17,146 bases of DNA from Verrucomicrobiales bacterium (GCA_023253615.1 JALRFZ010000523.1:1-17146), one strand, 5' to 3'. Counted from the stretch's first letter, positions 1 to 7,584 are shown. Numbers and translations: made by a program. Notes: generated by a model not told the origin, from the letters alone.

Positions 1-1799
1 ACTACCTGCCGAAGGCCGCTGAGCGTCCGGTTTATAGTTACCGGCTTTCGGTCGTCCACTTTTGGTCCCTCGTCTTCATCTACATCTGGGCCGGGCCGCA
101 CCATCTGCTGAACACCGCCCTGCCGGAGTGGTTGCAATCCCTCGGCATGATTTTCAGCCTGATGCTCTGGGCGCCATCCTGGGGGGGCATGCTCAACGGT
201 CTGCTTACTCTGCGCGGCGCTTGGGACAAACTCCGCACCGATCCGGTCATCAAGTTCTTCGTCGTCGCCATCACCTTCTACGGCATGTCGACCTTCGAGG
301 GACCGCTCCTCTCGATCCGCTCCGTCAGCGCCCTCGCCCACTACACCGACTGGATCGTCGGCCACGTCCACAGCGGCACCCTCGGTTGGAACGGCTTCAT
401 GGCCGCCGGCATGTTCTACTGGCTCGCCCCGCGTTTCTGGCGGACGAAACTCTGGTCGGTCAACCTCGCCAACTTCCACTTCTGGATCGGCACCATCGGC
501 ATCCTCCTCTACGTCGCCTCGCTCTGGTTCGCCGGCATCATCCAGGGCCTCATGCTCAATGAAACCGACCCGACCGGCACCCGCCTCGTCAACGAGTTCG
601 TCCAGACCGTCGACAAGATCTCGCTGCTGATGCTCACCCGGGCGATCGGCGGCACGCTCTATCTCGCCGGTTTCGTCCTCCTCGTCATCAACATTTGGAA
701 AACCGCGAAGTCGGGCAAGGCGGTCAACGAAACCCGCGAGGTCTTCGAGGACCCCTCGGTGGTGAAGGATCGCATGGCCTGGGGTGCCGTCTTCCGCAAC
801 GATCCCATCGCCTTCACCTTCTGGGGCCTCTTCTTCGGGATCCTCTGGTTCTTCCTGCCGCCCGGTGCCAGCCACATGGCCCTGATCGTCACCCTCGGCT
901 TCGCCGCCCTCGCCGTTTACCGGTTCAAGAAAGACACCGCGACCTGGGCGAAATGGTATGACGACCTCTCGGAGAATTACCTGCCCTTCACCGTCCTCGT
1001 CGTCATCGCCGTCGTCATCGGCGGGGCCGTGCAGATCATCCCCGTCGTCACGGTGAACCGCGCCATGAACGTGGAAGACCGGCTCCAGAAAGTCTACACG
1101 CCGCTCGAGCTCGCCGGACGTGACGTCTACATCAGCGAAGGCTGCTACAACTGCCATTCGCAGATGATCCGCACCCTCGTGCCCGATGTGCTGCGCTACG
1201 GCGACTACTCGCGCCTCGGCGAGTCGATCTACGATCACCCCTTCCAGTGGGGCTCGAAGCGCACCGGTCCCGACCTCGCCCGCGAAGGCGGTCTGCGCAG
1301 CGACTCGTGGCACTACCTGCACCTTCTCAATCCCCGCGACCTCAATCCCCAGTCGCGCATGCCCAACTATCCCTGGCTCGCCCAGAAAGAGACCGATTTC
1401 CGCAGCCTCCCCGGCCGGATCGCCGTGCAACAGCGCCTCGGCGTCCCCTTTCCCATCATGACCCCGGAGGAGATCGACCAGCGTGCCCGCGAGCAGGCCC
1501 TCGGGATCGCCACCCGCCTCGTCGGGGAGAAGGTGAAGATCCCCGTGAAGAAGGGCGACAAAGAGCCCGCCAACGAGACCGAGGCGCGGGACTACCTCGC
1601 CGGCACCCAGATGGTCGCCGTCATCGCCTACCTCCAGAAACTCGGGGCCTACGACGTCGTCTCCCCGCCGGAGAAACCCGAGCCCACCATGCCGCGCACC
1701 ATCATGCCCGGCATCCCTGACAAACTGCGCCCGGCCCCCAAGGCCGAACCCGCGAAACCCGCCGAAACGGCACCCGCCGTCACGACGGCGCAGAACTGA
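1..1799 (+). CDS. ccoNO: cbb3-type cytochrome c oxidase, fused CcoN-CcoO subunit (5' partial)
   Basis: Catalytic and monoheme subunits of the proton-pumping cbb3 oxidase in one membrane polypeptide. The frame is open from base 3, so the N-terminus lies outside; 598 residues are visible. CcoN part: HH at visible residues 33-34 (CuB ligands), the FYGMSTFEGP segment with Y93 as the likely cross-linked tyrosine, and GHVHSG with H121 and H123 as heme ligands. Around residue 325 a new membrane anchor starts the CcoO part, followed by a heme c site CYNCH (C381, C384, H385) and a likely axial methionine M453 in SRMPNYPWL. The C-terminus is a Pro/Ala-rich tail. CcoN and CcoO are separate proteins in Proteobacteria; fusion is known in PVC and Bacteroidetes-type bacteria. 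A TTG at 132 is in frame but inside CcoN, so it is not the start. The cco assembly genes follow directly. Confidence 0.97.
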   Translation, partial: YLPKAAERPVYSYRLSVVHFWSLVFIYIWAGPHHLLNTALPEWLQSLGMIFSLMLWAPSWGGMLNGLLTLRGAWDKLRTDPVIKFFVVAITFYGMSTFEGPLLSIRSVSALAHYTDWIVGHVHSGTLGWNGFMAAGMFYWLAPRFWRTKLWSVNLANFHFWIGTIGILLYVASLWFAGIIQGLMLNETDPTGTRLVNEFVQTVDKISLLMLTRAIGGTLYLAGFVLLVINIWKTAKSGKAVNETREVFEDPSVVKDRMAWGAVFRNDPIAFTFWGLFFGILWFFLPPGASHMALIVTLGFAALAVYRFKKDTATWAKWYDDLSENYLPFTVLVVIAVVIGGAVQIIPVVTVNRAMNVEDRLQKVYTPLELAGRDVYISEGCYNCHSQMIRTLVPDVLRYGDYSRLGESIYDHPFQWGSKRTGPDLAREGGLRSDSWHYLHLLNPRDLNPQSRMPNYPWLAQKETDFRSLPGRIAVQQRLGVPFPIMTPEEIDQRAREQALGIATRLVGEKVKIPVKKGDKEPANETEARDYLAGTQMVAVIAYLQKLGAYDVVSPPEKPEPTMPRTIMPGIPDKLRPAPKAEPAKPAETAPAVTTAQN

Positions 1800-1856
1800 C
1801 CCCTCTCCTCCACCCACTCCCTCACCCTCCACCGCCGCCGCAAGGCCGCCCCCGCC
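1800..1856 (+). other. pyrimidine-rich leader before ccoQ-like gene
   Basis: The 57 bases between ccoNO and the next start are almost all C and T up to about 1833, then run through a GC-rich stretch (CCGCCGCAAGGCCGCC) just before the ATG. No purine-rich Shine-Dalgarno sequence is present. The GC-rich end resembles GCGGCTGAAGGCCGCC in the leader of the TauE-like gene. It has no strict 7-bp period, unlike the leaders at 4244, 12714 and 13249. Function unknown. Confidence 0.4.
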
Positions 1857-2066
1857 ATGTTCAAACGCGTCATTCTCGAAGGTTGGCACGAGTATGTGCC
1901 CTACCTCTGCTTCGCCCTCATCGCGGGCGTCTTCATCGCCATCCTCGTCCGGGCGATCCTGATGAAACCCAGCGACATCGAGCGGCTCGCCTCCCTGCCC
2001 CTCCTCGATGACGAGGAATTGAAGAAGGCCCGCGAAAACCAAACTTCCGACACCGCACGCCGATGA
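1857..2066 (+). CDS. ccoQ: CcoQ-like small membrane subunit of cbb3 oxidase
   Basis: A 69-residue protein with one predicted membrane helix at about residues 14-36 and a charged cytoplasmic tail rich in Glu, Lys and Asp. This fits CcoQ/FixQ, the small cbb3 subunit that stabilises the complex and its contact with CcoP. CcoQ has little sequence conservation, so the call rests on size, topology and position between ccoNO and ccoP. The stop overlaps the ccoP start by four bases (ATGA), which implies translational coupling. No Shine-Dalgarno sequence precedes the ATG; the upstream bases are pyrimidine-rich. It could also be an unrelated lineage-specific small subunit. Confidence 0.75.
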   Translation: MFKRVILEGWHEYVPYLCFALIAGVFIAILVRAILMKPSDIERLASLPLLDDEELKKARENQTSDTARR

Positions 2067-2632
2067 GCCAACAAAAGAAATCCGACAACGAAGTGACGAT
2101 CCGGGAACACGTCTTCGACGGCATCCAGGAATACGACCAGAAGCTGCCGAACTGGTGGCTCTTCACCCTCTACATCACGATGGTGTGGTTCGTCATCGCC
2201 TGGTTCATCTACTATCAGACGACCCTGCCCACCCTCACCGACCACGAGCGCATCGATGCCAGTATCGCCGTGATCGAGGAGAAGAAGAAGGCCGAGCTCG
2301 AGACCATGCTCGCCTCTCTCAGCGACGCCTCGCTCCAGGAAATGAGCACCGACGCCACCCACACCGGCGCGGGCAAGGCCATCTACGAGACCAAATGCGC
2401 CGCCTGCCACGGGCTCGACCTCACCGCCAAACTCGGGGGCATCCAGCTCCCCGGCCTGCCCCTCAATGACAGCGAGTGGAAATACGGCGGCAAGCCCCTC
2501 GAGATCATGAACATCATCACCAACGGTTCGCCCGACGTGACGAAAGGAATGGTCGCCTGGAAGACCCAGCTCAGCCCGTCGGAGATCGCCCAGGTCGTCT
2601 CCTACATCCTCAGCAAACAACCCCAAACCTGA
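2063..2632 (+). CDS. ccoP: cbb3-type cytochrome c oxidase subunit CcoP, single heme
   Basis: Cytochrome c subunit that passes electrons to CcoO/CcoN. The 189-residue protein has an N-terminal cytoplasmic segment, one membrane helix at about residues 31-51 (NWWLFTLY onward), a charged helical linker at about 65-100, and one periplasmic cytochrome c domain. Heme attachment is CAACH at 112-116 and the distal ligand is probably M163 in KGMVAW. Classical CcoP is about 300 residues with two hemes; here only one CxxCH exists. Short monoheme CcoP forms are known outside Proteobacteria and fit the fused CcoNO upstream. The start overlaps the ccoQ-like stop, and ccoG follows after 63 bases. Confidence 0.95.
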   Translation: MSQQKKSDNEVTIREHVFDGIQEYDQKLPNWWLFTLYITMVWFVIAWFIYYQTTLPTLTDHERIDASIAVIEEKKKAELETMLASLSDASLQEMSTDATHTGAGKAIYETKCAACHGLDLTAKLGGIQLPGLPLNDSEWKYGGKPLEIMNIITNGSPDVTKGMVAWKTQLSPSEIAQVVSYILSKQPQT

Positions 2633-2695
2633 CCGGATCACCATGTGCGAGCCCCATCACCCGCACGAATCCGCCCCCGCCTCGGGGCACCATCC

Positions 2696-4090
2696 ATGTC
2701 CGCCCTCAAAAAGCCCAACCTCGATTCCCTCACCTCCGTCAATGCCGACGGATCCCGCTACTTCCTCCACCCCTCGGACGTCTCCGGACGATTCACGATG
2801 TGGCGGCGTGTGTTCGGGGCGGTGCTGCTCGCGGTCTACGTCCTCCTCCCCTGGATCCCGGTAAACGGCCACCCCGCCGTTTTCCTCGATCTCGCCGAGC
2901 GGCGCTTCCATTTCTTCGGCCTCACCTTCCTCGCCGAGGATCTCTGGATCGGCTTCTTCCTGCTCACCGGACTCGGCTTCTCGCTCTTCTACGTCACCTC
3001 CCTCTTCGGACGACTCTGGTGCGGCTGGGCCTGCCCCTACACCGTCTTCCTCGAGCACATCTACCGCCGCATCGAGCGTTTCGTCGACGGCGACTCGACC
3101 CAGCGCAAAAAGCTCGATGCCGCGCCCTGGACCGCGCAAAAGATCACCAGGCGGCTCGTCAAACACGGGCTCTACCTGCTCGTCTCGCTCCTCATCGCGC
3201 ACCTCTTCATCTCCTACTTCATCTCCATCCCGCGCCTCTATGAATCCATGCAGCAGTCGCCGCTGCATCACGCGAAGGCCTTCGGGGTGATGGTGTTTCT
3301 CACCGTCTGCCTGCATTTCTCCTTCGCCTGGTTCCGCGAGCAATTCTGCATCATCCTCTGTCCCTATGGACGCATCCAGTCGGCCCTGACCGACGACGAC
3401 ACCGTCATCATCGGCTACGACGAGAAACGCGGCGAACCCCGTGGCAAGGCCAGCGATCCCAACGCCGGGGCCTGCATCAACTGCAGCCGCTGCGTCCAGG
3501 TCTGCCCCACCGGCATCGACATCCGCAACGGGCTCCAGCTCGAGTGCATCGGCTGCGCCGCCTGCATCGATGCCTGCGACGAGATCATGGAGAAAGTCGG
3601 ACGCCCCAAAGGGCTCGTCCGCTACGATTCACTCAACGGTCTCGCCGGCGGGAAAAAGCGTTTTGTCAGGCCCCGCACCATCCTTTACACCGGCTTCATG
3701 TGCCTCGGCCTCGCCGTGCTCGGCCTCTTCCTCACCACCCTGCACTCCGCCAAGGCCGAGCTCATCCGCATGCCCGGACAGCCCTACTACGTCGATGATG
3801 CCGGAGTGCGGAACCAGTACCGTCTCCAACTCATCACCAAACAACAGCAGCCCACCGAATTCCGCATCCGCCTCGAAGGATTGCCCGAAGGCGCGCAAGT
3901 CATCGGACTCGAGGAGGTCATCACCCTGCAGCCCGGTGAAGAGACCATGAAGACCCTCATCATCCAGGTTCCCAAACCCGCCTACAAGGGCGAATTCCGC
4001 ATCGAACTCAAAGGACAAATCACCCCCGGCGATTTCGAGATCAAGGACAACATCGAATTCCTCGGCCCCAGCGCCTACGCCCTCGATTGA
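2696..4090 (+). CDS. ccoG: cytochrome c oxidase accessory protein CcoG (FixG/RdxA family)
   Basis: Membrane iron-sulfur protein that supports cbb3 oxidase assembly, thought to reduce copper for insertion into CcoN. The 464-residue protein has several membrane helices, the family motif CGWACP at C109-C113, EQFCIILCPYGR with C218 and C222, two 4Fe-4S ferredoxin clusters starting at C260 (CINCSRCVQVCP, then CIGCAACIDAC), a further helix at about 320-340 and a C-terminal Ig-like FixG domain. I chose the ATG at 2696 because the protein from there (MSALKKPN) has the expected N-terminus and length. The same frame opens with GTG at 2645, and a different-frame ATG lies at 2643, but those extensions have no family features. 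Confidence 0.96.
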   Translation: MSALKKPNLDSLTSVNADGSRYFLHPSDVSGRFTMWRRVFGAVLLAVYVLLPWIPVNGHPAVFLDLAERRFHFFGLTFLAEDLWIGFFLLTGLGFSLFYVTSLFGRLWCGWACPYTVFLEHIYRRIERFVDGDSTQRKKLDAAPWTAQKITRRLVKHGLYLLVSLLIAHLFISYFISIPRLYESMQQSPLHHAKAFGVMVFLTVCLHFSFAWFREQFCIILCPYGRIQSALTDDDTVIIGYDEKRGEPRGKASDPNAGACINCSRCVQVCPTGIDIRNGLQLECIGCAACIDACDEIMEKVGRPKGLVRYDSLNGLAGGKKRFVRPRTILYTGFMCLGLAVLGLFLTTLHSAKAELIRMPGQPYYVDDAGVRNQYRLQLITKQQQPTEFRIRLEGLPEGAQVIGLEEVITLQPGEETMKTLIIQVPKPAYKGEFRIELKGQITPGDFEIKDNIEFLGPSAYALD

Positions 4091-4112
4091 AATCCCACCA
4101 CTCCACCACTCC

Positions 4113-4241
4113 ATGAAAAAGCGCCCCTGGCTCTGGATCGTCTTCGCCTTCCTCGTCCTCATCGCAAGCTGGGCCGTGCTCCTCAAAATCGCCGCCGACC
4201 ACCGCCCCGCCACCGTCGAACTGCAAACGCGAGAGCGCTGA
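4113..4241 (+). CDS. 42-residue single-helix membrane peptide in the fixH position
   Basis: A short frame of 42 residues begins MKKRPWLWIVFAF and ends TRER before TGA. It has a Lys/Arg-rich N-terminus, one strong hydrophobic helix at about residues 6-27 and a short polar C-terminal tail, predicted N-in. It lies between ccoG and the TauE-like gene, where fixH/ccoH is usually found. FixH also starts with one membrane helix but continues with a periplasmic domain of over 100 residues that is absent here. It may be a minimal FixH substitute, a small structural subunit, or a truncated fixH. The pattern of charges and hydrophobic residues and the operon position argue for a real gene. It is preceded by CCACCACT repeated twice and no Shine-Dalgarno sequence. 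Confidence 0.7.
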   Translation: MKKRPWLWIVFAFLVLIASWAVLLKIAADHRPATVELQTRER

Positions 4242-4243
4242 CC

Positions 4244-4289
4244 ACCTTTCACTTTTTACTTTTTACCTTTTACTGCGGCTGAAGGCCGC
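4244..4289 (+). repeat. heptameric pyrimidine array plus small GC hairpin before TauE-like gene
   Basis: Tandem 7-bp units ACCTTTC, ACTTTTT, ACTTTTT, ACCTTTT and ACTGCGG run without gaps from 4244 to 4278. The last unit enters a hairpin with stem GCGGC (4275-4279) and GCCGC (4285-4289) and loop TGAAG. The ATG follows 6 bases later at 4296. Bases 4245-4279 match 12714-12748, upstream of ribH, at 32 of 35 positions without gaps. No Shine-Dalgarno sequence is present. Role unknown; it could act in translation, transcription or simply be a dispersed repeat. Confidence 0.75.
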
Positions 4290-4295
4290 CCGACC

Positions 4296-4997
4296 ATGGA
4301 CCCCGCAACCCTCACCCTCGGCGGCCTCTTCGTCGCCGGACTCGCCACCAGTCTCCACTGTGCGGGCATGTGCGGGCTGCTCACCTGTGGTCTCGGCATC
4401 GCCGGACGCGGTCCCGCCCTCGCCTCCGTCGGGCTCTATCATTTCGCCCGCCTCGTCGGTTACGCCATCGCCGGCGGTCTCATGGGATTCCTCGGCGGAC
4501 GCCTCGGCTTCGCCTTCAATCCCGCCGGAGTCCCCTGGTTGCCCGTCCTCCTCATCCTCTTCCTCCTCGCCATCGTCCTTGGATTCGACAAACGCCTCGG
4601 TGCCATCCCCGGACTCGGGAAGATCATGATGAAAATCCGGCTGAAAACGATGAAATTCCCCCCGCTCCTCCGGGCCGGCGTCATCGGACTCGCCACCCCC
4701 CTGCTGCCCTGCGGGCCGCTCTACGCCATGCTCGCCCTCTCCCTCGCCACCGGCTCGACCGTGCGCGGCATCGAGACCATGCTCGCCTTCGGCCTCGGAG
4801 CCCTCCCCGCGATCTGGGCCGTCCAGATCGGGTCCTCCTGGGTCAACCGCAAGCTCGGCGACCGCGGTTTCCTCTACGCCAAACGCGGACTCGCCGCCGT
4901 CGCCGCCCTCTCCCTGATGTGGCATTATCCCCAGCTCCTCAGCCAAGGCCTCGATCCCGGGAACGCCGCCTGCCGCTGCCTCAACGAAGTCGAATGA
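4296..4997 (+). CDS. sulfite exporter TauE/SafE-like (UreH/DsbD-type) membrane protein of cco clusters
   Basis: A 233-residue polytopic membrane protein with about six helices. The N-terminal segment GLATSLHCAGMCG (H21, C22, C26) and the later ATPLLPCGPLY (C139) are hallmarks of the UreH_2/cytochrome c biogenesis transmembrane group, related in fold to DsbD and CcdA. Members next to ccoI are common in cbb3 clusters of PVC and Bacteroidetes bacteria and are usually annotated as TauE exporters. The conserved cysteines and histidine make metal or redox handling more likely than sulfite export; that is inference. The start is the ATG at 4296, just after the heptamer leader. The end overlaps ccoI by ATGA, implying coupled translation. 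The C-terminus has a CRC motif. Confidence 0.88.
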   Translation: MDPATLTLGGLFVAGLATSLHCAGMCGLLTCGLGIAGRGPALASVGLYHFARLVGYAIAGGLMGFLGGRLGFAFNPAGVPWLPVLLILFLLAIVLGFDKRLGAIPGLGKIMMKIRLKTMKFPPLLRAGVIGLATPLLPCGPLYAMLALSLATGSTVRGIETMLAFGLGALPAIWAVQIGSSWVNRKLGDRGFLYAKRGLAAVAALSLMWHYPQLLSQGLDPGNAACRCLNEVE

Positions 4998-7501
4998 GCG
5001 CCGTCCTGACAAACACCTCCCTGCCCGAACCCGCCGCCCTCGAGGAACGCCGCTGCGACCACTGCGGCAACCGCTTCCAGCCTCGTTTCCAGGCCGAAAA
5101 ATTCTGCTGCTCCGGCTGCCGCGTCGTCCACGACCTCATCCAATCCGGCGGCTTCGGATCCTTCTACGAACTCCTCGGACGACGCGTCCTCCAGCCCGCC
5201 TCCCAGCTCGAGCCCGCCGGCGACCAGCTCGAGGAAATCGCCGAAGCCGTCACCGCCGCCGAGACCGAGCGTCCCTCGCCCGACGCCCCCGCGCGCCTCA
5301 CCCTGCGCCTCGGCAATCTCTCGTGCACCGCCTGCGTCTGGCTCGTCGACCACCTCTTCCGCCAGCATCCCGGGGCCCTGCGCATGAGCAGCGACACCTC
5401 GCGCTCCACCCTCACCCTCTGGTGGAATCCGGGCGATTTCGACGCCCTCGAATTCGTCCGCGATCTCCATCGCTACGGTTACCCCGCCTCCATCTGCCGG
5501 CCCGGGGAGGAAGAGGCCCCGCAGGAAAGCCGCGCCCTCCTCACCCGTCTCGGCGTCACCGCCGGGCTCGCGATGAACACGATGGCCTTCACCCTGCCCT
5601 CCTATCTCGGACTCGAGACCGGGCACGAGCTCGACCGCCTTTTCACCCTCGTCGCCTTCGCCTCCTCCACCCTCGCCCTCGCCGTCGGCGGCTCCTACTT
5701 TTTCCAGCGCGCCCTCACCTCCGTCCAACTCCGCGCCCTGCACATGGACGTGCCCATTTCCCTCGGCCTCATCGCCGCGTGGCTCGGCTCCGTCGCCGGG
5801 TGGATCTTCGGGGTGAAAGAGCTCCTCTATTTCGACTTCGTCGCCATGTTCGCGTTTCTGATGTTGTCAGGACGCTACATCCACCTCCGCCTCCTCGACC
5901 GCAACCGCCGCCAGCTCTGGGCGCGCGAGCGCGAGATCACCACCACCCACCGCCTCGGCGGCAACGGCGACCGCGAGCGCATCCCCCTCGCCCGCATCGG
6001 CGAAGGCGACCTCCTCGAGATCGCCCCCGGCGGCATGGTGCCCGTCGAAGCGATCCTCGATTCGGACGCTGCCAAATTCCATCTCGACTGGATCAACGGC
6101 GAGCCCGAGCCCGTCCTCTACGCCACCGGCCAACGCATTCCCGCCGGAGCCCGCAGCGCCTCCGCCCATCCCCTGCGCGTCGTCGCCGGACACGGCTACG
6201 GAGGCTCCTTCCTCGAGCAACTCTTCGCTCCCGCCGACGACAATTTCGACGAGCATTCCGCCGCCTCCTCCACCCACCCGATCCGGAAATACTACCTCAT
6301 CTCCGTCATCCTCGTCGCCCTCGGTGGGGCCGCCGCCTGGCTCCATGCCGGGAAAGGCGCCGCCTCCGCCCTGCAGGTGCTCATCTCCGTGCTCGTGGTC
6401 TCCTGCCCCTGCGCCCTCGGCCTCGCCCTGCCCTTGCTCGAAGAGATCCTTCTCTCCAAACTGCGGAAACACGGCCTCTTCATCCGGCGTCACAGTCTCT
6501 GGTCGCGGCTCAAAGGCATCGACCGCCTCGATTTCGACAAGACCGGCACCCTCACCGAACCCGTCAAACGGCTCACCGATCCCGAAGCGATCGACCGCCT
6601 CGACCCCGGGTCCCTCGCCGCCCTCCGACGCCTCACCGAGACCAATCACCATCCCGTCGGCCGTGCCTTGCGCGAAGTAATCATCGCGAGATGTGGGATC
6701 GGCATCCTGCCGATGCATCGTGGCGAGACGACCGGAGACCCCGGCCCGCCCCCGGCGAACCCGCCCGAGCAAATCGCCACGCTGCCCAGCCAGCCGCTCC
6801 CATCACCCATGCATGGGCAGGATGCCCATGCCACAACCGAAATCCCCGGACAAGGCGTGTCCTTCACCGAAGATGGCATCACCTGGCGCCTCGGCCGCGG
6901 CGACTGGGCCGCAGGACAGCCCGGCGATGCCTGCGTCTTCTCGCGCGATGGCGTCGCCCTCGCCACCTTCGCGTTCGAGGAAGCGATCCGCGACGGCGCC
7001 GTCGAGCAGCTCCGCCGCCTCCGAGGCCGCGGCTACCGGCTCCGCATCCTCAGCGGCGATCCCGATGCCGCCCGGGTCGCTTCCACCGCCGCCAAACTCG
7101 GACTCGATCCCGCCGACGTCCACGCGAACCTCACTCCCGCCGACAAGGCCGCCTTCATCGCCGCCGATCATCCTGACAAAACCCTCTTCGTCGGCGACGG
7201 AGGCAACGACGGACTCGCCTTCGAGGCCGCTGCCGCGTCCGGTTCACCCGCCACCGGCATCCGCGCCATCGAAAACCGTGCCGACTTCGTCTTCACCGGC
7301 CGCGGCTTCCACGCCATCCCCCTCCTTCTCGATGCCGCGACACGCCGGAAACAGCACATCGCCCGACTCTTCGCCGTCGCCCTGCTCTACAATCTCGGCG
7401 CCATCGCCCTCTGCCTCGCCGGGCTCATGAGCCCCCTCCTCGCCGCGATCCTGATGCCGCTGAGCTCGCTCGTGACGACCTCGATGGCGGCGCGGGTGTG
7501 A
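4994..7501 (+). CDS. ccoI: heavy-metal P-type ATPase CcoI (copper export for cbb3 oxidase), with in-frame repeat insertion
   Basis: An 835-residue P1B-type ATPase that supplies copper for cbb3 assembly by pumping Cu(I) out of the cytoplasm. In order: N-terminal metal-binding region CDHC...FCCSGC (C21-C42), HMA domain with CTAC (C111, C114), membrane helices, actuator domain, CPC in the membrane (C471-P-C473), phosphorylation site DKTGT (D515), HP motif (H553-P554), GDGGND (D735-D739) and two C-terminal helices ending in a typical LMPLSS segment. The actuator TGE motif reads NGE at 368-370. Residues 567-614 are encoded by an inserted palindromic repeat, between the HP motif and IPGQG, so the main domains remain intact. 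The ATG at 4994 overlaps the upstream stop. ccoS, which often follows ccoI, is absent. Confidence 0.95.
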   Translation: MSAVLTNTSLPEPAALEERRCDHCGNRFQPRFQAEKFCCSGCRVVHDLIQSGGFGSFYELLGRRVLQPASQLEPAGDQLEEIAEAVTAAETERPSPDAPARLTLRLGNLSCTACVWLVDHLFRQHPGALRMSSDTSRSTLTLWWNPGDFDALEFVRDLHRYGYPASICRPGEEEAPQESRALLTRLGVTAGLAMNTMAFTLPSYLGLETGHELDRLFTLVAFASSTLALAVGGSYFFQRALTSVQLRALHMDVPISLGLIAAWLGSVAGWIFGVKELLYFDFVAMFAFLMLSGRYIHLRLLDRNRRQLWAREREITTTHRLGGNGDRERIPLARIGEGDLLEIAPGGMVPVEAILDSDAAKFHLDWINGEPEPVLYATGQRIPAGARSASAHPLRVVAGHGYGGSFLEQLFAPADDNFDEHSAASSTHPIRKYYLISVILVALGGAAAWLHAGKGAASALQVLISVLVVSCPCALGLALPLLEEILLSKLRKHGLFIRRHSLWSRLKGIDRLDFDKTGTLTEPVKRLTDPEAIDRLDPGSLAALRRLTETNHHPVGRALREVIIARCGIGILPMHRGETTGDPGPPPANPPEQIATLPSQPLPSPMHGQDAHATTEIPGQGVSFTEDGITWRLGRGDWAAGQPGDACVFSRDGVALATFAFEEAIRDGAVEQLRRLRGRGYRLRILSGDPDAARVASTAAKLGLDPADVHANLTPADKAAFIAADHPDKTLFVGDGGNDGLAFEAAAASGSPATGIRAIENRADFVFTGRGFHAIPLLLDAATRRKQHIARLFAVALLYNLGAIALCLAGLMSPLLAAILMPLSSLVTTSMAARV
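6692..6835 (+). repeat. REPIN-like inverted hairpin pair inserted in frame in ccoI
   Basis: Arms 6692-6719 and 6808-6835 are inverted copies, 24 of 28 positions matching. Each arm is itself a hairpin: ATCGGCA-TCC-TGCCGAT on the left (7-bp stem) and GCATGGGCA-GGA-TGCCCATGC on the right (perfect 9-bp stem). The unit is 144 bp, 48 codons, and leaves the ATPase frame open. The encoded peptide contains GILPMH and MHGQDAHAT, which I recognise from memory as translated pieces of a dispersed palindromic repeat in Verrucomicrobia and Planctomycetes genomes. The spacer is Pro-rich when translated. REPINs are moved by RAYT transposases; none is in this window. Confidence 0.85.
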
Positions 7502-7584
7502 GGGGCCAAAATGTGATTTTCAGGACGCAGCCGCACGGAAACATGGCGCTTGCCACCCTGCGGAAGCAGCGCGAAATTGGCCCA

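Noticed and set aside
2643..2864. 73-codon frame MCEPHHPHES... at the start of ccoG
   Set aside because: It runs into the ccoG coding region out of frame, becomes Ser/Pro-rich, and has no membrane or family features; it is probably fortuitous, although the ATG follows GGATCACC.
5323..7176. 617-codon open frame inside ccoI in another frame
   Set aside because: Arg/Pro/His-rich low-complexity product typical of alternate frames in C-ended, high-GC genes; ccoI has full domain support in its own frame.
4370..7501. Very long open frame of 1043 codons covering the TauE-like gene and ccoI
   Set aside because: Its first 208 codons are an Arg/Pro/His-rich shadow of the TauE-like gene in another frame. 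The real ccoI starts at the overlapping ATG at 4994.
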